From: Taibaiella koreensis
Lineage (GTDB): Bacteria; Bacteroidota; Bacteroidia; Chitinophagales; Chitinophagaceae
Length of the DNA stretch: 64,000 nucleotides
Direction of reading: 5' to 3'
Assembly: GCF_003545715.1 (NCBI RefSeq)
Contig: NZ_QVNU01000004.1
Span: 1 to 64,000, forward strand
The notes under the pieces were generated by a model. The model ran no database searches. It was not told the DNA's origin and saw only the letters and a list, made by a program, of their open reading frames with translations. Shown piece by piece: positions 46,686-53,113 of this stretch (position 1 is the stretch's first letter; each line of letters begins with the position of its first letter). Made by a program: the position numbers and the translations under genes.

Positions 46686-48140
46686 ATGAATACAGAACAG
46701 ATAAAGACATTCGGCGCGCTGAAGCAAGCCGGTTACCAGAGTAAAAGCATCAAGGACGAGCTGCGCCAAAACCTGCGTCAGAAGATCGCGGAAGGCGTAA
46801 CGGTATTTGAAGGTGTATGGGGTTTTGAAAATACCGTGATCCCGGAACTGGAACGCGCTATCTTGTCCCGCCACAATATCAACCTGCTTGGCCTGCGTGG
46901 CCAGGCCAAGACCCGGCTGGCCCGCCTGATGGTGAGCCTTCTGGATGAATGGATCCCCTTTGTAGCAGGTTCGGAGATCAACGACGATCCTTTCCGCCCT
47001 ATATCCCGCTTTGCGCGCGATCTCATTGCCGAAAAAGGCGACGATACGCCCATTGCGTGGTTGCATCGCGACGAGCGGTTCTACGAAAAGCTGGCGACGC
47101 CCGATGTTACCGTAGCCGACCTGATAGGTGACATCGACCCAATCAAAGCAGCCAACCTGAAGCTGTCCTACGCCGATGACCGGGTTATCCACTTTGGTAT
47201 GATACCCCGGGCCAACCGCTGCATATTCGTGATCAACGAACTGCCCGACCTGCAGGCCAGGATACAGGTGGCCCTGTTCAATATACTCCAGGAAGGCGAT
47301 ATCCAAATACGGGGCTTTAAGGTGAGGCTGCCGCTGGATCTCCAGTTTGTCTTCACGGCTAATCCCGAAGATTATACCAACAGGGGCAGCATTGTTACGC
47401 CCTTGAAAGACCGTATTGGTTCCCAGATATTGACGCACTATCCAGAGAACATTAAGATCGCCCGCCAGATCACCGAGCAGGAAGCCCGGCTCGACAGCAG
47501 GCAGAGCGACGTGATCCATGTGCCCTCGCTGGCAAAAGACCTGCTCGAACAGATCGGCTTCGAGGCGCGCAACAGCGAATATGTAGACGCTAAAAGCGGT
47601 GTGAGCGCCAGGATGAGCATTACTGCTTATGAAAACCTGCTGAGCACCGCCGAGAGAAGAGCGTTGAAATCCGGTATGGAAAAAACCACGGTCCGACTCT
47701 CCGACTTTATGGGTGTGATCCCGGCCATTACGGGGAAAGTGGAGCTGGTATACGAAGGCGAGCAGGAAGGCGCGGCTACCGTGGCCGAAAACCTGATCGG
47801 CAACGCGATTAAGACCTTATTCCCCATTTACTTTCCAAAGATCGAAAAGCTGGAGCGCCCTAAAGAAAAGACGCCATACCAGGAAGCGATTGACTGGTTT
47901 GCTGAAAACGAAATAGAGCTGATGGATGAAGATACCGACGAGGTATACCGGCAGCAGCTGGACCAGGCGGGACCGTTGTACGGAATTATTCAAAAGTATC
48001 AGCATGATGTTTCCGAAGCGGATCGGTATTTCCTGATGGAATTCCTGCTCTGGGGCCTGTACGAATTCAAGAAGCTGGGTAAGACACGCTTTACCGAGGG
48101 CTTCCAGTTCCGCGACCTCCTGGGACAGATCTATAATTAG
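46686..48140 (+). CDS. MoxR/Mg-chelatase-like AAA+ ATPase
   Basis: 484 residues. Walker A is GLRGQAKTR (Lys75). The expected Walker B Asp-Glu reads Asn184-Glu185 in FVINELPDL. A sensor-1 Asn follows in FTANPEDYTNRG and an arginine-finger-like RIGSQI after it. A helical lid and a C-terminal extension to residue 484 complete the fold. Replacement of Asp by Asn before the catalytic Glu occurs in some MoxR-like families, so activity is not excluded. It is paired with the VWA gene just upstream and followed by a strong hairpin. Confidence 0.87.
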   Translation: MNTEQIKTFGALKQAGYQSKSIKDELRQNLRQKIAEGVTVFEGVWGFENTVIPELERAILSRHNINLLGLRGQAKTRLARLMVSLLDEWIPFVAGSEINDDPFRPISRFARDLIAEKGDDTPIAWLHRDERFYEKLATPDVTVADLIGDIDPIKAANLKLSYADDRVIHFGMIPRANRCIFVINELPDLQARIQVALFNILQEGDIQIRGFKVRLPLDLQFVFTANPEDYTNRGSIVTPLKDRIGSQILTHYPENIKIARQITEQEARLDSRQSDVIHVPSLAKDLLEQIGFEARNSEYVDAKSGVSARMSITAYENLLSTAERRALKSGMEKTTVRLSDFMGVIPAITGKVELVYEGEQEGAATVAENLIGNAIKTLFPIYFPKIEKLERPKEKTPYQEAIDWFAENEIELMDEDTDEVYRQQLDQAGPLYGIIQKYQHDVSEADRYFLMEFLLWGLYEFKKLGKTRFTEGFQFRDLLGQIYN

Positions 48141-48173
48141 CGCTTACCCTTGGAGGACAACCTGTAAGTATTT

Positions 48174-48206
48174 TAATACGCCGCAGCGCCACGCTGCGGC
48201 GTATTA
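48174..48206. terminator. Perfect 15-bp hairpin after the ATPase gene
   Basis: The arms TAATACGCCGCAGCG and CGCTGCGGCGTATTA pair without mismatch around the 3-base loop CCA. There is no long T run on either side, so it may be a weak terminator or an mRNA 3' stabiliser. Confidence 0.7.
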
Positions 48207-48289
48207 ATTGGGCAGGGTATACACGGGCCAATAATGGTGTTGCTGCTGCCGGCGATATCGTTTTAAGATTTACTAAAGGAAGAAACTGT

Positions 48290-48345
48290 GCGATAAACCG
48301 CAAAGGTCGCTACGCGATAGGCAAGGGGGTGCAAAGGATGACGGA
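48290..48345 (+). repeat. Degenerate AACCGCAAAGGTCGC-type repeat fragment
   Basis: AAACCGCAAAGGTCGCTACG followed by GGGGGTGCAAAGGATGACGG resembles the 3' half of repeat family B (AACCGC.AAG...GCAAAG). It lacks the CGTTTAG half, so it may be only a related fragment. Confidence 0.45.
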
Positions 48346-48407
48346 GATCGTAACGTGCCGCCGCCTCACTGAGAGAGAAATGGTGCACAATTATCTTTAT
48401 TGCAGGA

Positions 48408-49151
48408 TCAGAAACTTTCGTTTTCGCGCAGGTAACGCCATTTACCCGGCGGCAACTTGCCCAGATGCACTTTGCCCATACGGATACGCTTGAGACCTAC
48501 CACATGCAAGCCTACCAGCTCGCACATACGGCGGATCTGGCGTTTCTTGCCTTGCTTGAGGATAAAACGAAGTTGGTCATCGTTCTGCCAGGTCACTTTA
48601 GCCGGACGCAGCTTTTCACCGTCGAGGCTCAGTCCATGGTTCAATAAACGTAGCCCGTTCTCCGCGATCCGGCCGGTAACCCTTACCAGGTACTCCTTCT
48701 CGATGCCGCTCTGTTCGCCGATCAGCTGTTTGGCCACACGGCCATCCTGTGTGAGTACCAGCAGGCCAACCGAGTCGATATCGAGGCGACCGGCCGGCGC
48801 CAGGCCATATTTTTGCCGGTCGTTATAGCGGATACCGCTTTTATCTTCCTGCCATTGGTTTTGCGGAACGATCAATTCTGCTGCCGCCCGGTAACCCTTT
48901 TCGGGCTGAGCGCTCACATAGCCGACGGGTTTGTTCAGCAGTATGGTCACTCTTCCGGCTTGCTGGCGATGCGCCAACTGGTTGAGGGTGATCACATCTT
49001 TTTCTGTCACCTTCATACCTTTTTCGCGGGTCACCTGCCCGTTTACCTGTACCCAGCCTTTGAGAATGTATTCGTCGGCTTCCCTTCGCGAGCAATAGCC
49101 CAGCACGGCCATTCGCTTGGCAAGCCGCATATTGTCATTTGCAGTATCCAT
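48408..49151 (-). CDS. rluF: RluF/RsuA-family 23S rRNA pseudouridine synthase
   Basis: 247 residues. An N-terminal S4 RNA-binding domain (about 8-60) precedes the catalytic domain. The catalytic Asp is Asp124 in GRLDIDSVGLL, and the RluF-like signature GKKRQIRRMCE (about 205-215) follows. It isomerises uridine to pseudouridine in 23S rRNA, probably at the helix 69/90 region as in RluF or RluB; the exact position cannot be told from sequence. A single gene with a -7 element TAGTTTTG just upstream. Confidence 0.85.
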   Translation of the reverse strand: MDTANDNMRLAKRMAVLGYCSRREADEYILKGWVQVNGQVTREKGMKVTEKDVITLNQLAHRQQAGRVTILLNKPVGYVSAQPEKGYRAAAELIVPQNQWQEDKSGIRYNDRQKYGLAPAGRLDIDSVGLLVLTQDGRVAKQLIGEQSGIEKEYLVRVTGRIAENGLRLLNHGLSLDGEKLRPAKVTWQNDDQLRFILKQGKKRQIRRMCELVGLHVVGLKRIRMGKVHLGKLPPGKWRYLRENESF

Positions 49152-49164
49152 ATCGATAGACCGG

Positions 49165-49172
49165 CAAAACTA
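49165..49172 (-). promoter_or_regulatory. -7 element TAGTTTTG before the pseudouridine synthase
   Basis: Exact TAnnTTTG on the minus strand, 13 bp before the ATG at 49151. No clear -33 TTG is seen. Confidence 0.45.
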
Positions 49173-49195
49173 AGCTAAAAACGCCAGATGACAGG

Positions 49196-49957
49196 CTAGC
49201 GACGGATCACCAGCTTACCTGTGCTGATACGCGTTCCTGTTTGTATCCTCGCCTGGTAAAGACCGGGCGCCAGGTGGGAAACATCCATTTGCCAACGGGC
49301 CGGTTGCCCCGGTTGCCAGCTGTATTCTTTCATCGTCAGTGTACGCCCGGCAATATCGGTCAGTGTTACCGTAAATGGTCCTTCGGTAATGCCATCCAGG
49401 GCAAAGGTCACCTTATCGCCGGCCGGGTTGGGCGATATGCTGAATATCCCTTTATCTTGTTTTTTCTGTGTAATTGCTGTGGGGTCCGGTTTGCCTTTCA
49501 GGATTACCGTCAGGCAACGCTCGTTGTTTTCCGGTAAGGTATCCATGGCCGCTGAAGCAATGGGCGGTGTCATGAGGTTACCGGTCACCACGCGGATACA
49601 AAGCGTTACGGTAGTGTCGGAAGCGCTTGTTCTGTCATTATGGATCGTCGCCAGGCTGCCAAATTGCAAAACAGTCAATGCACCAGGAGGAAAAGGACTG
49701 GAAGAAAGCCCGGCTGCACGGGCGCTGTCCGGGAGGTTCAGCAGATTGCCAAGAAAATACATGGTGTCGGTCGTAAGCAGTGTATCAGGGCCAAAGTTGC
49801 CCAACATGAGTTGCACCCGGGCGCTATCGCCATTAGCGATCTCCGTCCCATCGGAAGGCGTCATCCCTACGATACGCAGGTCGGTATAGCGTTGTGCGGT
49901 AGTGGTAGCCGCCAGTAGCAGGCAAAATAAGGCAACAGGAAGTTTGCGGTAATTCAT
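49196..49957 (-). CDS. Secreted protein with T9SS type A sorting domain
   Basis: 253 residues with a signal peptide ending AATTTAQ. The mature part is beta-rich, with a CARDB-like appearance (NGDSARVQLMLGNFGPDTL), and contains two Cys (TLCIRVV, ERCLTVI). The C-terminal 75 residues form a T9SS type A sorting domain (FSISPNPAGDKVTF ... STGKLVIRR). It should be exported across the outer membrane; no enzymatic domain is seen. Confidence 0.85.
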   Translation of the reverse strand: MNYRKLPVALFCLLLAATTTAQRYTDLRIVGMTPSDGTEIANGDSARVQLMLGNFGPDTLLTTDTMYFLGNLLNLPDSARAAGLSSSPFPPGALTVLQFGSLATIHNDRTSASDTTVTLCIRVVTGNLMTPPIASAAMDTLPENNERCLTVILKGKPDPTAITQKKQDKGIFSISPNPAGDKVTFALDGITEGPFTVTLTDIAGRTLTMKEYSWQPGQPARWQMDVSHLAPGLYQARIQTGTRISTGKLVIRR

Positions 49958-49985
49958 GGTTTCTTTTTTGATGAATTTAGATACG

Positions 49986-49993
49986 CAAACCTA
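49986..49993 (-). promoter_or_regulatory. -7 element TAGGTTTG before the T9SS cargo gene
   Basis: Exact TAnnTTTG on the minus strand, 28 bp before the ATG at 49957; the -33 half is not clear. Confidence 0.45.
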
Positions 49994-50054
49994 ACCCGGG
50001 CCGGCGCCAATGGTGGTTAAACAAGGTTAAATGCGGTTAAATATGCTTAAAACA

Positions 50055-50080
50055 GCAAAAGCCCGGTCAAAAGACCGGGC
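50055..50080 (-). terminator. Rho-independent terminator of the ferritin gene
   Basis: The perfect stem GCCCGGTC / GACCGGGC with a 4-A loop is followed, on the minus strand, by a T-rich tail. It lies 26 bp after the ferritin stop. Confidence 0.8.
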
Positions 50081-50105
50081 CGCATTATCGCTAAGAAAGC
50101 CTGTA

Positions 50106-50657
50106 TCAGGGATTTTCAACCGTTTTGCTTTCCGCAAGCTCGGCTTCATCCGGCGCTCTGGCCAGGTCGCGGTCGAGATTATACAAAGCATCTGCAGAAG
50201 CATTTTCCCCGCCAGCCACTTTGATCTTATCCAGCAGGCCCATGGCCAGGGTTTCCTCTTCGGTCTGTTCCTGTACAAACCATTGCAGGAAATGCCAGGT
50301 GGCCCAATCCGATTCTTCATGACTCAGCTTAACCAGCTTATAAATACCAGTAGTATTATCTATTTCCTGCTGAAACACCTTCTCAAAACAGTTCTGAACG
50401 CTGGTTGGATCATCCGGCGGCTTCGCAATAGGGTCCACCCTTACTTTTCCGCCGCGTTCGAGAATGTACTCCAGGAATTTCATCATATGATTACGTTCCT
50501 CGTTGGCGTGCCGGAACAGGAAGTTGGCAATGCCGTTATAGCCTTCATCGGCGGCCCAGGAGGCATAGGACAGGTATACCTGGGCAGCCCAGGCCTCCTG
50601 TGTCATTTGTTTGTTGAGTCCTTCCTGCATAGTGGAAGAAAGCCTGTTCTTGTTCAT
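50106..50657 (-). CDS. ftnA: Non-haem bacterial ferritin
   Basis: 183 residues, the normal length for FtnA. The four-helix iron-storage fold has the ferroxidase residues in the expected places (numbering four higher than E. coli FtnA): Glu21, Glu54 and His57 in NEERNHMMK, Glu98 in QQEID, Gln131 and Glu134 in VQEQTEEE. It oxidises and stores iron in 24-mer cages in the cytoplasm. A single gene with its own terminator. The last 15 residues (acidic) extend beyond the core fold. Confidence 0.93.
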   Translation of the reverse strand: MNKNRLSSTMQEGLNKQMTQEAWAAQVYLSYASWAADEGYNGIANFLFRHANEERNHMMKFLEYILERGGKVRVDPIAKPPDDPTSVQNCFEKVFQQEIDNTTGIYKLVKLSHEESDWATWHFLQWFVQEQTEEETLAMGLLDKIKVAGGENASADALYNLDRDLARAPDEAELAESKTVENP

Positions 50658-50854
50658 GACAGCTGTGTTTTGATTCTTATGGGAATAACGCAGCAGCTAC
50701 CCAAAAGATTAACAGACAGGTCTTTTTAAGCGGCTTTTAGAATAGATTAACGTTGCGCGGGCCGGCTGCCGGCTTTTGTGCTACCTTTACATTGTCCCAA
50801 AAATCGACCAAGTCCGGGAAGCGTTATCCTTCACCGGCCGGCCATACCGCAGCC

Positions 50855-51445
50855 ATGAAAGCCATTACCTTCAACCGCTTACTGTTTGCCAGAACGATCA
50901 TTATCTTTCTTATCCTCACCATTGTCTGGACTATGTTATGCCGGGCAACAGACCACTTTACAGACCGGGATAAAGGTCTTGTAACGGGATTGGGCTTCCT
51001 GGTGCTATTTGCTACTGCCTTGTTTACGGGACTAAAAGTAAAAAGCCTGACCACTTTGATCAAGCTTGTTATCGCAACCATTGTCCTGTTCCTGGTAAGC
51101 TCTTTCGTAATCGGCCCTTTAATAGGCATATCGGGTAATTCCATGATCTTATATGCGATCATCAATTCATTCTTTGTTGCTATCGTATTCACTACCGTTT
51201 TGCATAAAATAGTTGGCATTGCCTTCAGAAAAGCGACAATGATCGCAACCATGCTGTGCCTTCTTCTGGCTTATTTAATCGACGGTGCGCTCTCTCCTGT
51301 GCTTGATCTTAACTTTGAGTTTGATCCTATATTGACCCTATTCAACATCTTCCAATTGTTCCTCATCATTCCCTTAACGCTTGGCATGACCATCAAACCT
51401 AAAGTGACCGCTCATGAAGAAGCTGCTAGTCCTCAGAATGTATAA
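50855..51445 (+). CDS. Integral membrane protein of unknown function
   Basis: 196 residues from ATG 50855; the in-frame stretch back to 50753 is not hydrophobic and looks non-coding. About five membrane-spanning segments are visible (for example ARTIIIFLILTIVWTML, LVTGLGFLVLFATALF, LVIATIVLFLVSSFVI, SFFVAIVFTTVL, LFLIIPLTLGM). The short C-terminal tail is cytoplasmic or periplasmic. No family recognised. It lies 102 bp before the arsR start, but arsR has its own promoter, so it is probably not part of the arsenic operon. Confidence 0.72.
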   Translation: MKAITFNRLLFARTIIIFLILTIVWTMLCRATDHFTDRDKGLVTGLGFLVLFATALFTGLKVKSLTTLIKLVIATIVLFLVSSFVIGPLIGISGNSMILYAIINSFFVAIVFTTVLHKIVGIAFRKATMIATMLCLLLAYLIDGALSPVLDLNFEFDPILTLFNIFQLFLIIPLTLGMTIKPKVTAHEEAASPQNV

Positions 51446-51498
51446 GCCAGGTTCAATGCGAAATGAAGTGGCCTCAAGGCTGGCAGAAGATAAAAATT

Positions 51499-51532
51499 TT
51501 GGTAGTTAATTGTTTAATCGTAATATTGCGAT
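51499..51532 (+). promoter_or_regulatory. arsR promoter overlapped by palindromic operator
   Basis: TTG at 51499-51501, 19 bp, then TAATATTG at 51521-51528 (one mismatch to TAnnTTTG). The -7 element lies inside the near-palindrome ATCGTAATATTGCGAT (51517-51532). A bound ArsR would block the polymerase, which is the standard self-repression arrangement. Confidence 0.75.
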
Positions 51533-51546
51533 ATAAAGAAGACCAG

Positions 51547-51876
51547 ATGGGACTGACCAAGACAGAAATGTTTACTGATGCGCAAAATGAACTTGCTTCC
51601 ATATTGAAAGCATTAGGACATCCTGCCCGTATTGCTATACTGCAACATATCATCCGGCAGCAAGCTTGTATTTGTAATGATCTGGTGGATGAGCTTGGTT
51701 TGGCGCAAGCAACGATTTCCCAGCACTTGAAAGAATTAAAGAGCATTGGGATCATAAAGGGGAACATAGAAGGTACCAGCGTCTGCTATTGTATCGATGA
51801 AAAAGTGTGGTCGAAAATAAAAAGCGATCTGAATATTTTCTTTACAGATCATGTCACATTCGAAAAATGCTGCTGA
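51547..51876 (+). CDS. arsR: ArsR-family metalloregulator
   Basis: 109 residues from ATG 51547, which begins just after the operator; longer in-frame starts would place coding sequence over the promoter. A winged helix-turn-helix is present (ALGHPARIAILQHI, then LGLAQATISQHLKELKSIGII). Cys residues in QQACICNDL near the recognition domain are where As(III)-binding Cys pairs lie in many ArsR proteins; two more Cys close the protein (FEKCC). Predicted repressor of the following arsenic genes, released by arsenite. Confidence 0.9.
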   Translation: MGLTKTEMFTDAQNELASILKALGHPARIAILQHIIRQQACICNDLVDELGLAQATISQHLKELKSIGIIKGNIEGTSVCYCIDEKVWSKIKSDLNIFFTDHVTFEKCC

Positions 51877-51897
51877 GCATTTTTTTTGCTTTAATTA

Positions 51898-51913
51898 ATC
51901 GCAATATTGCAAT
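51898..51913. promoter_or_regulatory. Second ArsR-like operator
   Basis: ATCGCAATATTGCAAT differs from the arsR operator palindrome at two of 16 positions and lies between arsR and the next gene. No good promoter surrounds it, so it may be a second binding site or an internal control point. Confidence 0.7.
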
Positions 51914-51932
51914 ATAACATTAAATAAGAATC

Positions 51933-52412
51933 ATGTTGCTATCAGAAATTAAGAATGCACTTCCAACGCTCAGTAACGTAGCGTTCAAATTGGAAAATGG
52001 AACTTATGTGCCAGAACACTTCCATGTTACAGAGGTGGGGATCATTGAGAAACGTTTCATCGATTGCGGCGGGGCGTTAAGAAACGAACGTGTGATAAAC
52101 TTCCAGCTTTGGGATGCCAACGATTACGATCATCGTCTTAAACCGGAGAAACTACTAAACATAATCAAACTGTCTGAAGAAAAGCTTGGCCTTACTGATG
52201 ATCTAAGCATAGAAGTAGAATACCAGCGAGAAACCATCGGTAAATATGACTTGCAATTTAATGTTGGTGTTTTTGTGCTTACCAGTAAAGCAACTGCTTG
52301 TCTTGCCCAGGATAAGTGCGGTATTCCATCAGACCAAAAGACCAAAGTCCCGTTATCGGAATTAGGTAGCGCTCCTTCATCCTGTACGCCCGGTAGTGGA
52401 TGCTGCTCCTGA
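51933..52412 (+). CDS. DUF6428-like protein of the arsenic operon
   Basis: 159 residues, soluble, with no signal peptide. The fold is not known to me; this family is commonly found between arsR and arsC in Bacteroidota, and on that basis I link it to arsenic or metal stress. The C-terminus is rich in Cys and Ser (a CTPGSGCC-type tail), which could bind metalloid. Its stop TGA shares a base with the start of the next small gene (TGATG). Confidence 0.75.
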   Translation: MLLSEIKNALPTLSNVAFKLENGTYVPEHFHVTEVGIIEKRFIDCGGALRNERVINFQLWDANDYDHRLKPEKLLNIIKLSEEKLGLTDDLSIEVEYQRETIGKYDLQFNVGVFVLTSKATACLAQDKCGIPSDQKTKVPLSELGSAPSSCTPGSGCCS

Positions 52413-52537
52413 TGAAAGCGCTCCTGACCCGGTATAAAAAGCCGGTCATTATTACGACATCGGTTATTGTACTACAATTGATATTTGGCTTCGATCCAAA
52501 GTTTTGCATCATTAATATAATCTGGTTGTTTGTATGA
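52412..52537 (+). CDS. 41-residue single-span membrane peptide of the arsenic operon
   Basis: Starts at ATG 52412, overlapping the previous stop (TGATG), and ends at TGA 52535-52537, overlapping the arsC start (ATGA). Coupling at both ends supports a real gene. The product begins MKALLTRYKKPV, a basic N-terminus, followed by a hydrophobic segment (about 12-27), a short FDPKFC turn and a second hydrophobic stretch (IINIIWLFV). Predicted to sit in the inner membrane. Function unknown; position suggests help with arsenic transport or sensing. Confidence 0.7.
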   Translation: MKALLTRYKKPVIITTSVIVLQLIFGFDPKFCIINIIWLFV

Positions 52538-52947
52538 AAAAGATATTGGTGCTCTGTACCGGCAATAGTTGTCGCAGCCAAATGGCTGAAGGCTATTTAC
52601 GACACTTCGCTGAAGAAAGATGGGATGTATACAGTGCAGGAGTAGAAACGCATGGCGTTAATCCTATGGCTATTGAAATAATGCGTGAAGATGGTATTGA
52701 CATCTCTCATCATACATCCAACAACATTGATGAGTACAGAAATATTGCTTTCGATTTTGTGATCACGGTATGTGACCATGCTAAAGAGCAGTGCCCTTTC
52801 TTTCCTTCCCGAGCGAAGAGGTTTCATTACAACTTTCCTGATCCCGCAAAAGCTAGTGGTACAGAAGAAGAGATACAACAGCAATTCAGAAGCGTAAGAG
52901 ATCAAATAAAGGACTTCTGTCAGAAGTTTATCGCCGAGGAGCGATAA
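52534..52947 (+). CDS. arsC: Arsenate reductase, thioredoxin-dependent (ArsC, LMW-PTP fold)
   Basis: 137 residues. The P-loop CTGNSCRS gives the nucleophile Cys8 and Arg14 of CX5R. The relay cysteines are Cys80 and Cys87 in VITVCDHAKEQC, as in Staphylococcus pI258 ArsC (Cys82, Cys89). It reduces arsenate to arsenite with electrons from thioredoxin. It overlaps the small membrane gene by 4 bases. No Acr3 or ArsB exporter follows before the convergent TonB receptor gene, so arsenite must leave by another route or an exporter elsewhere. Confidence 0.93.
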   Translation: MKKILVLCTGNSCRSQMAEGYLRHFAEERWDVYSAGVETHGVNPMAIEIMREDGIDISHHTSNNIDEYRNIAFDFVITVCDHAKEQCPFFPSRAKRFHYNFPDPAKASGTEEEIQQQFRSVRDQIKDFCQKFIAEER

Positions 52948-53037
52948 TGATATAACGCATTTATACAAAAGCCTGACCTTGACTATCAGAAAAAATTCAT
53001 CAAAAGATAGGGACATCGGGCACCCTGATTCTGTAAA

Positions 53038-53087
53038 AAGAGGCTGTCTCCTACATTTGACAACGCAAACATAGGAGACAGCCTCTT
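53038..53087. terminator. Long hairpin between convergent arsC and TonB-receptor genes
   Basis: A perfect 16-bp stem (AAGAGGCTGTCTCCTA and its complement) has an 18-base loop. It may end transcription from both sides. Confidence 0.75.
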
Positions 53088-53113
53088 AGCATGTGCTCCT
53101 CAAAGAGAAGTGA

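Noticed and set aside
53038-53087. Possible CRISPR-like or attachment-site repeat
   Set aside because: It is a single inverted repeat between convergent genes; terminator is the simpler reading.
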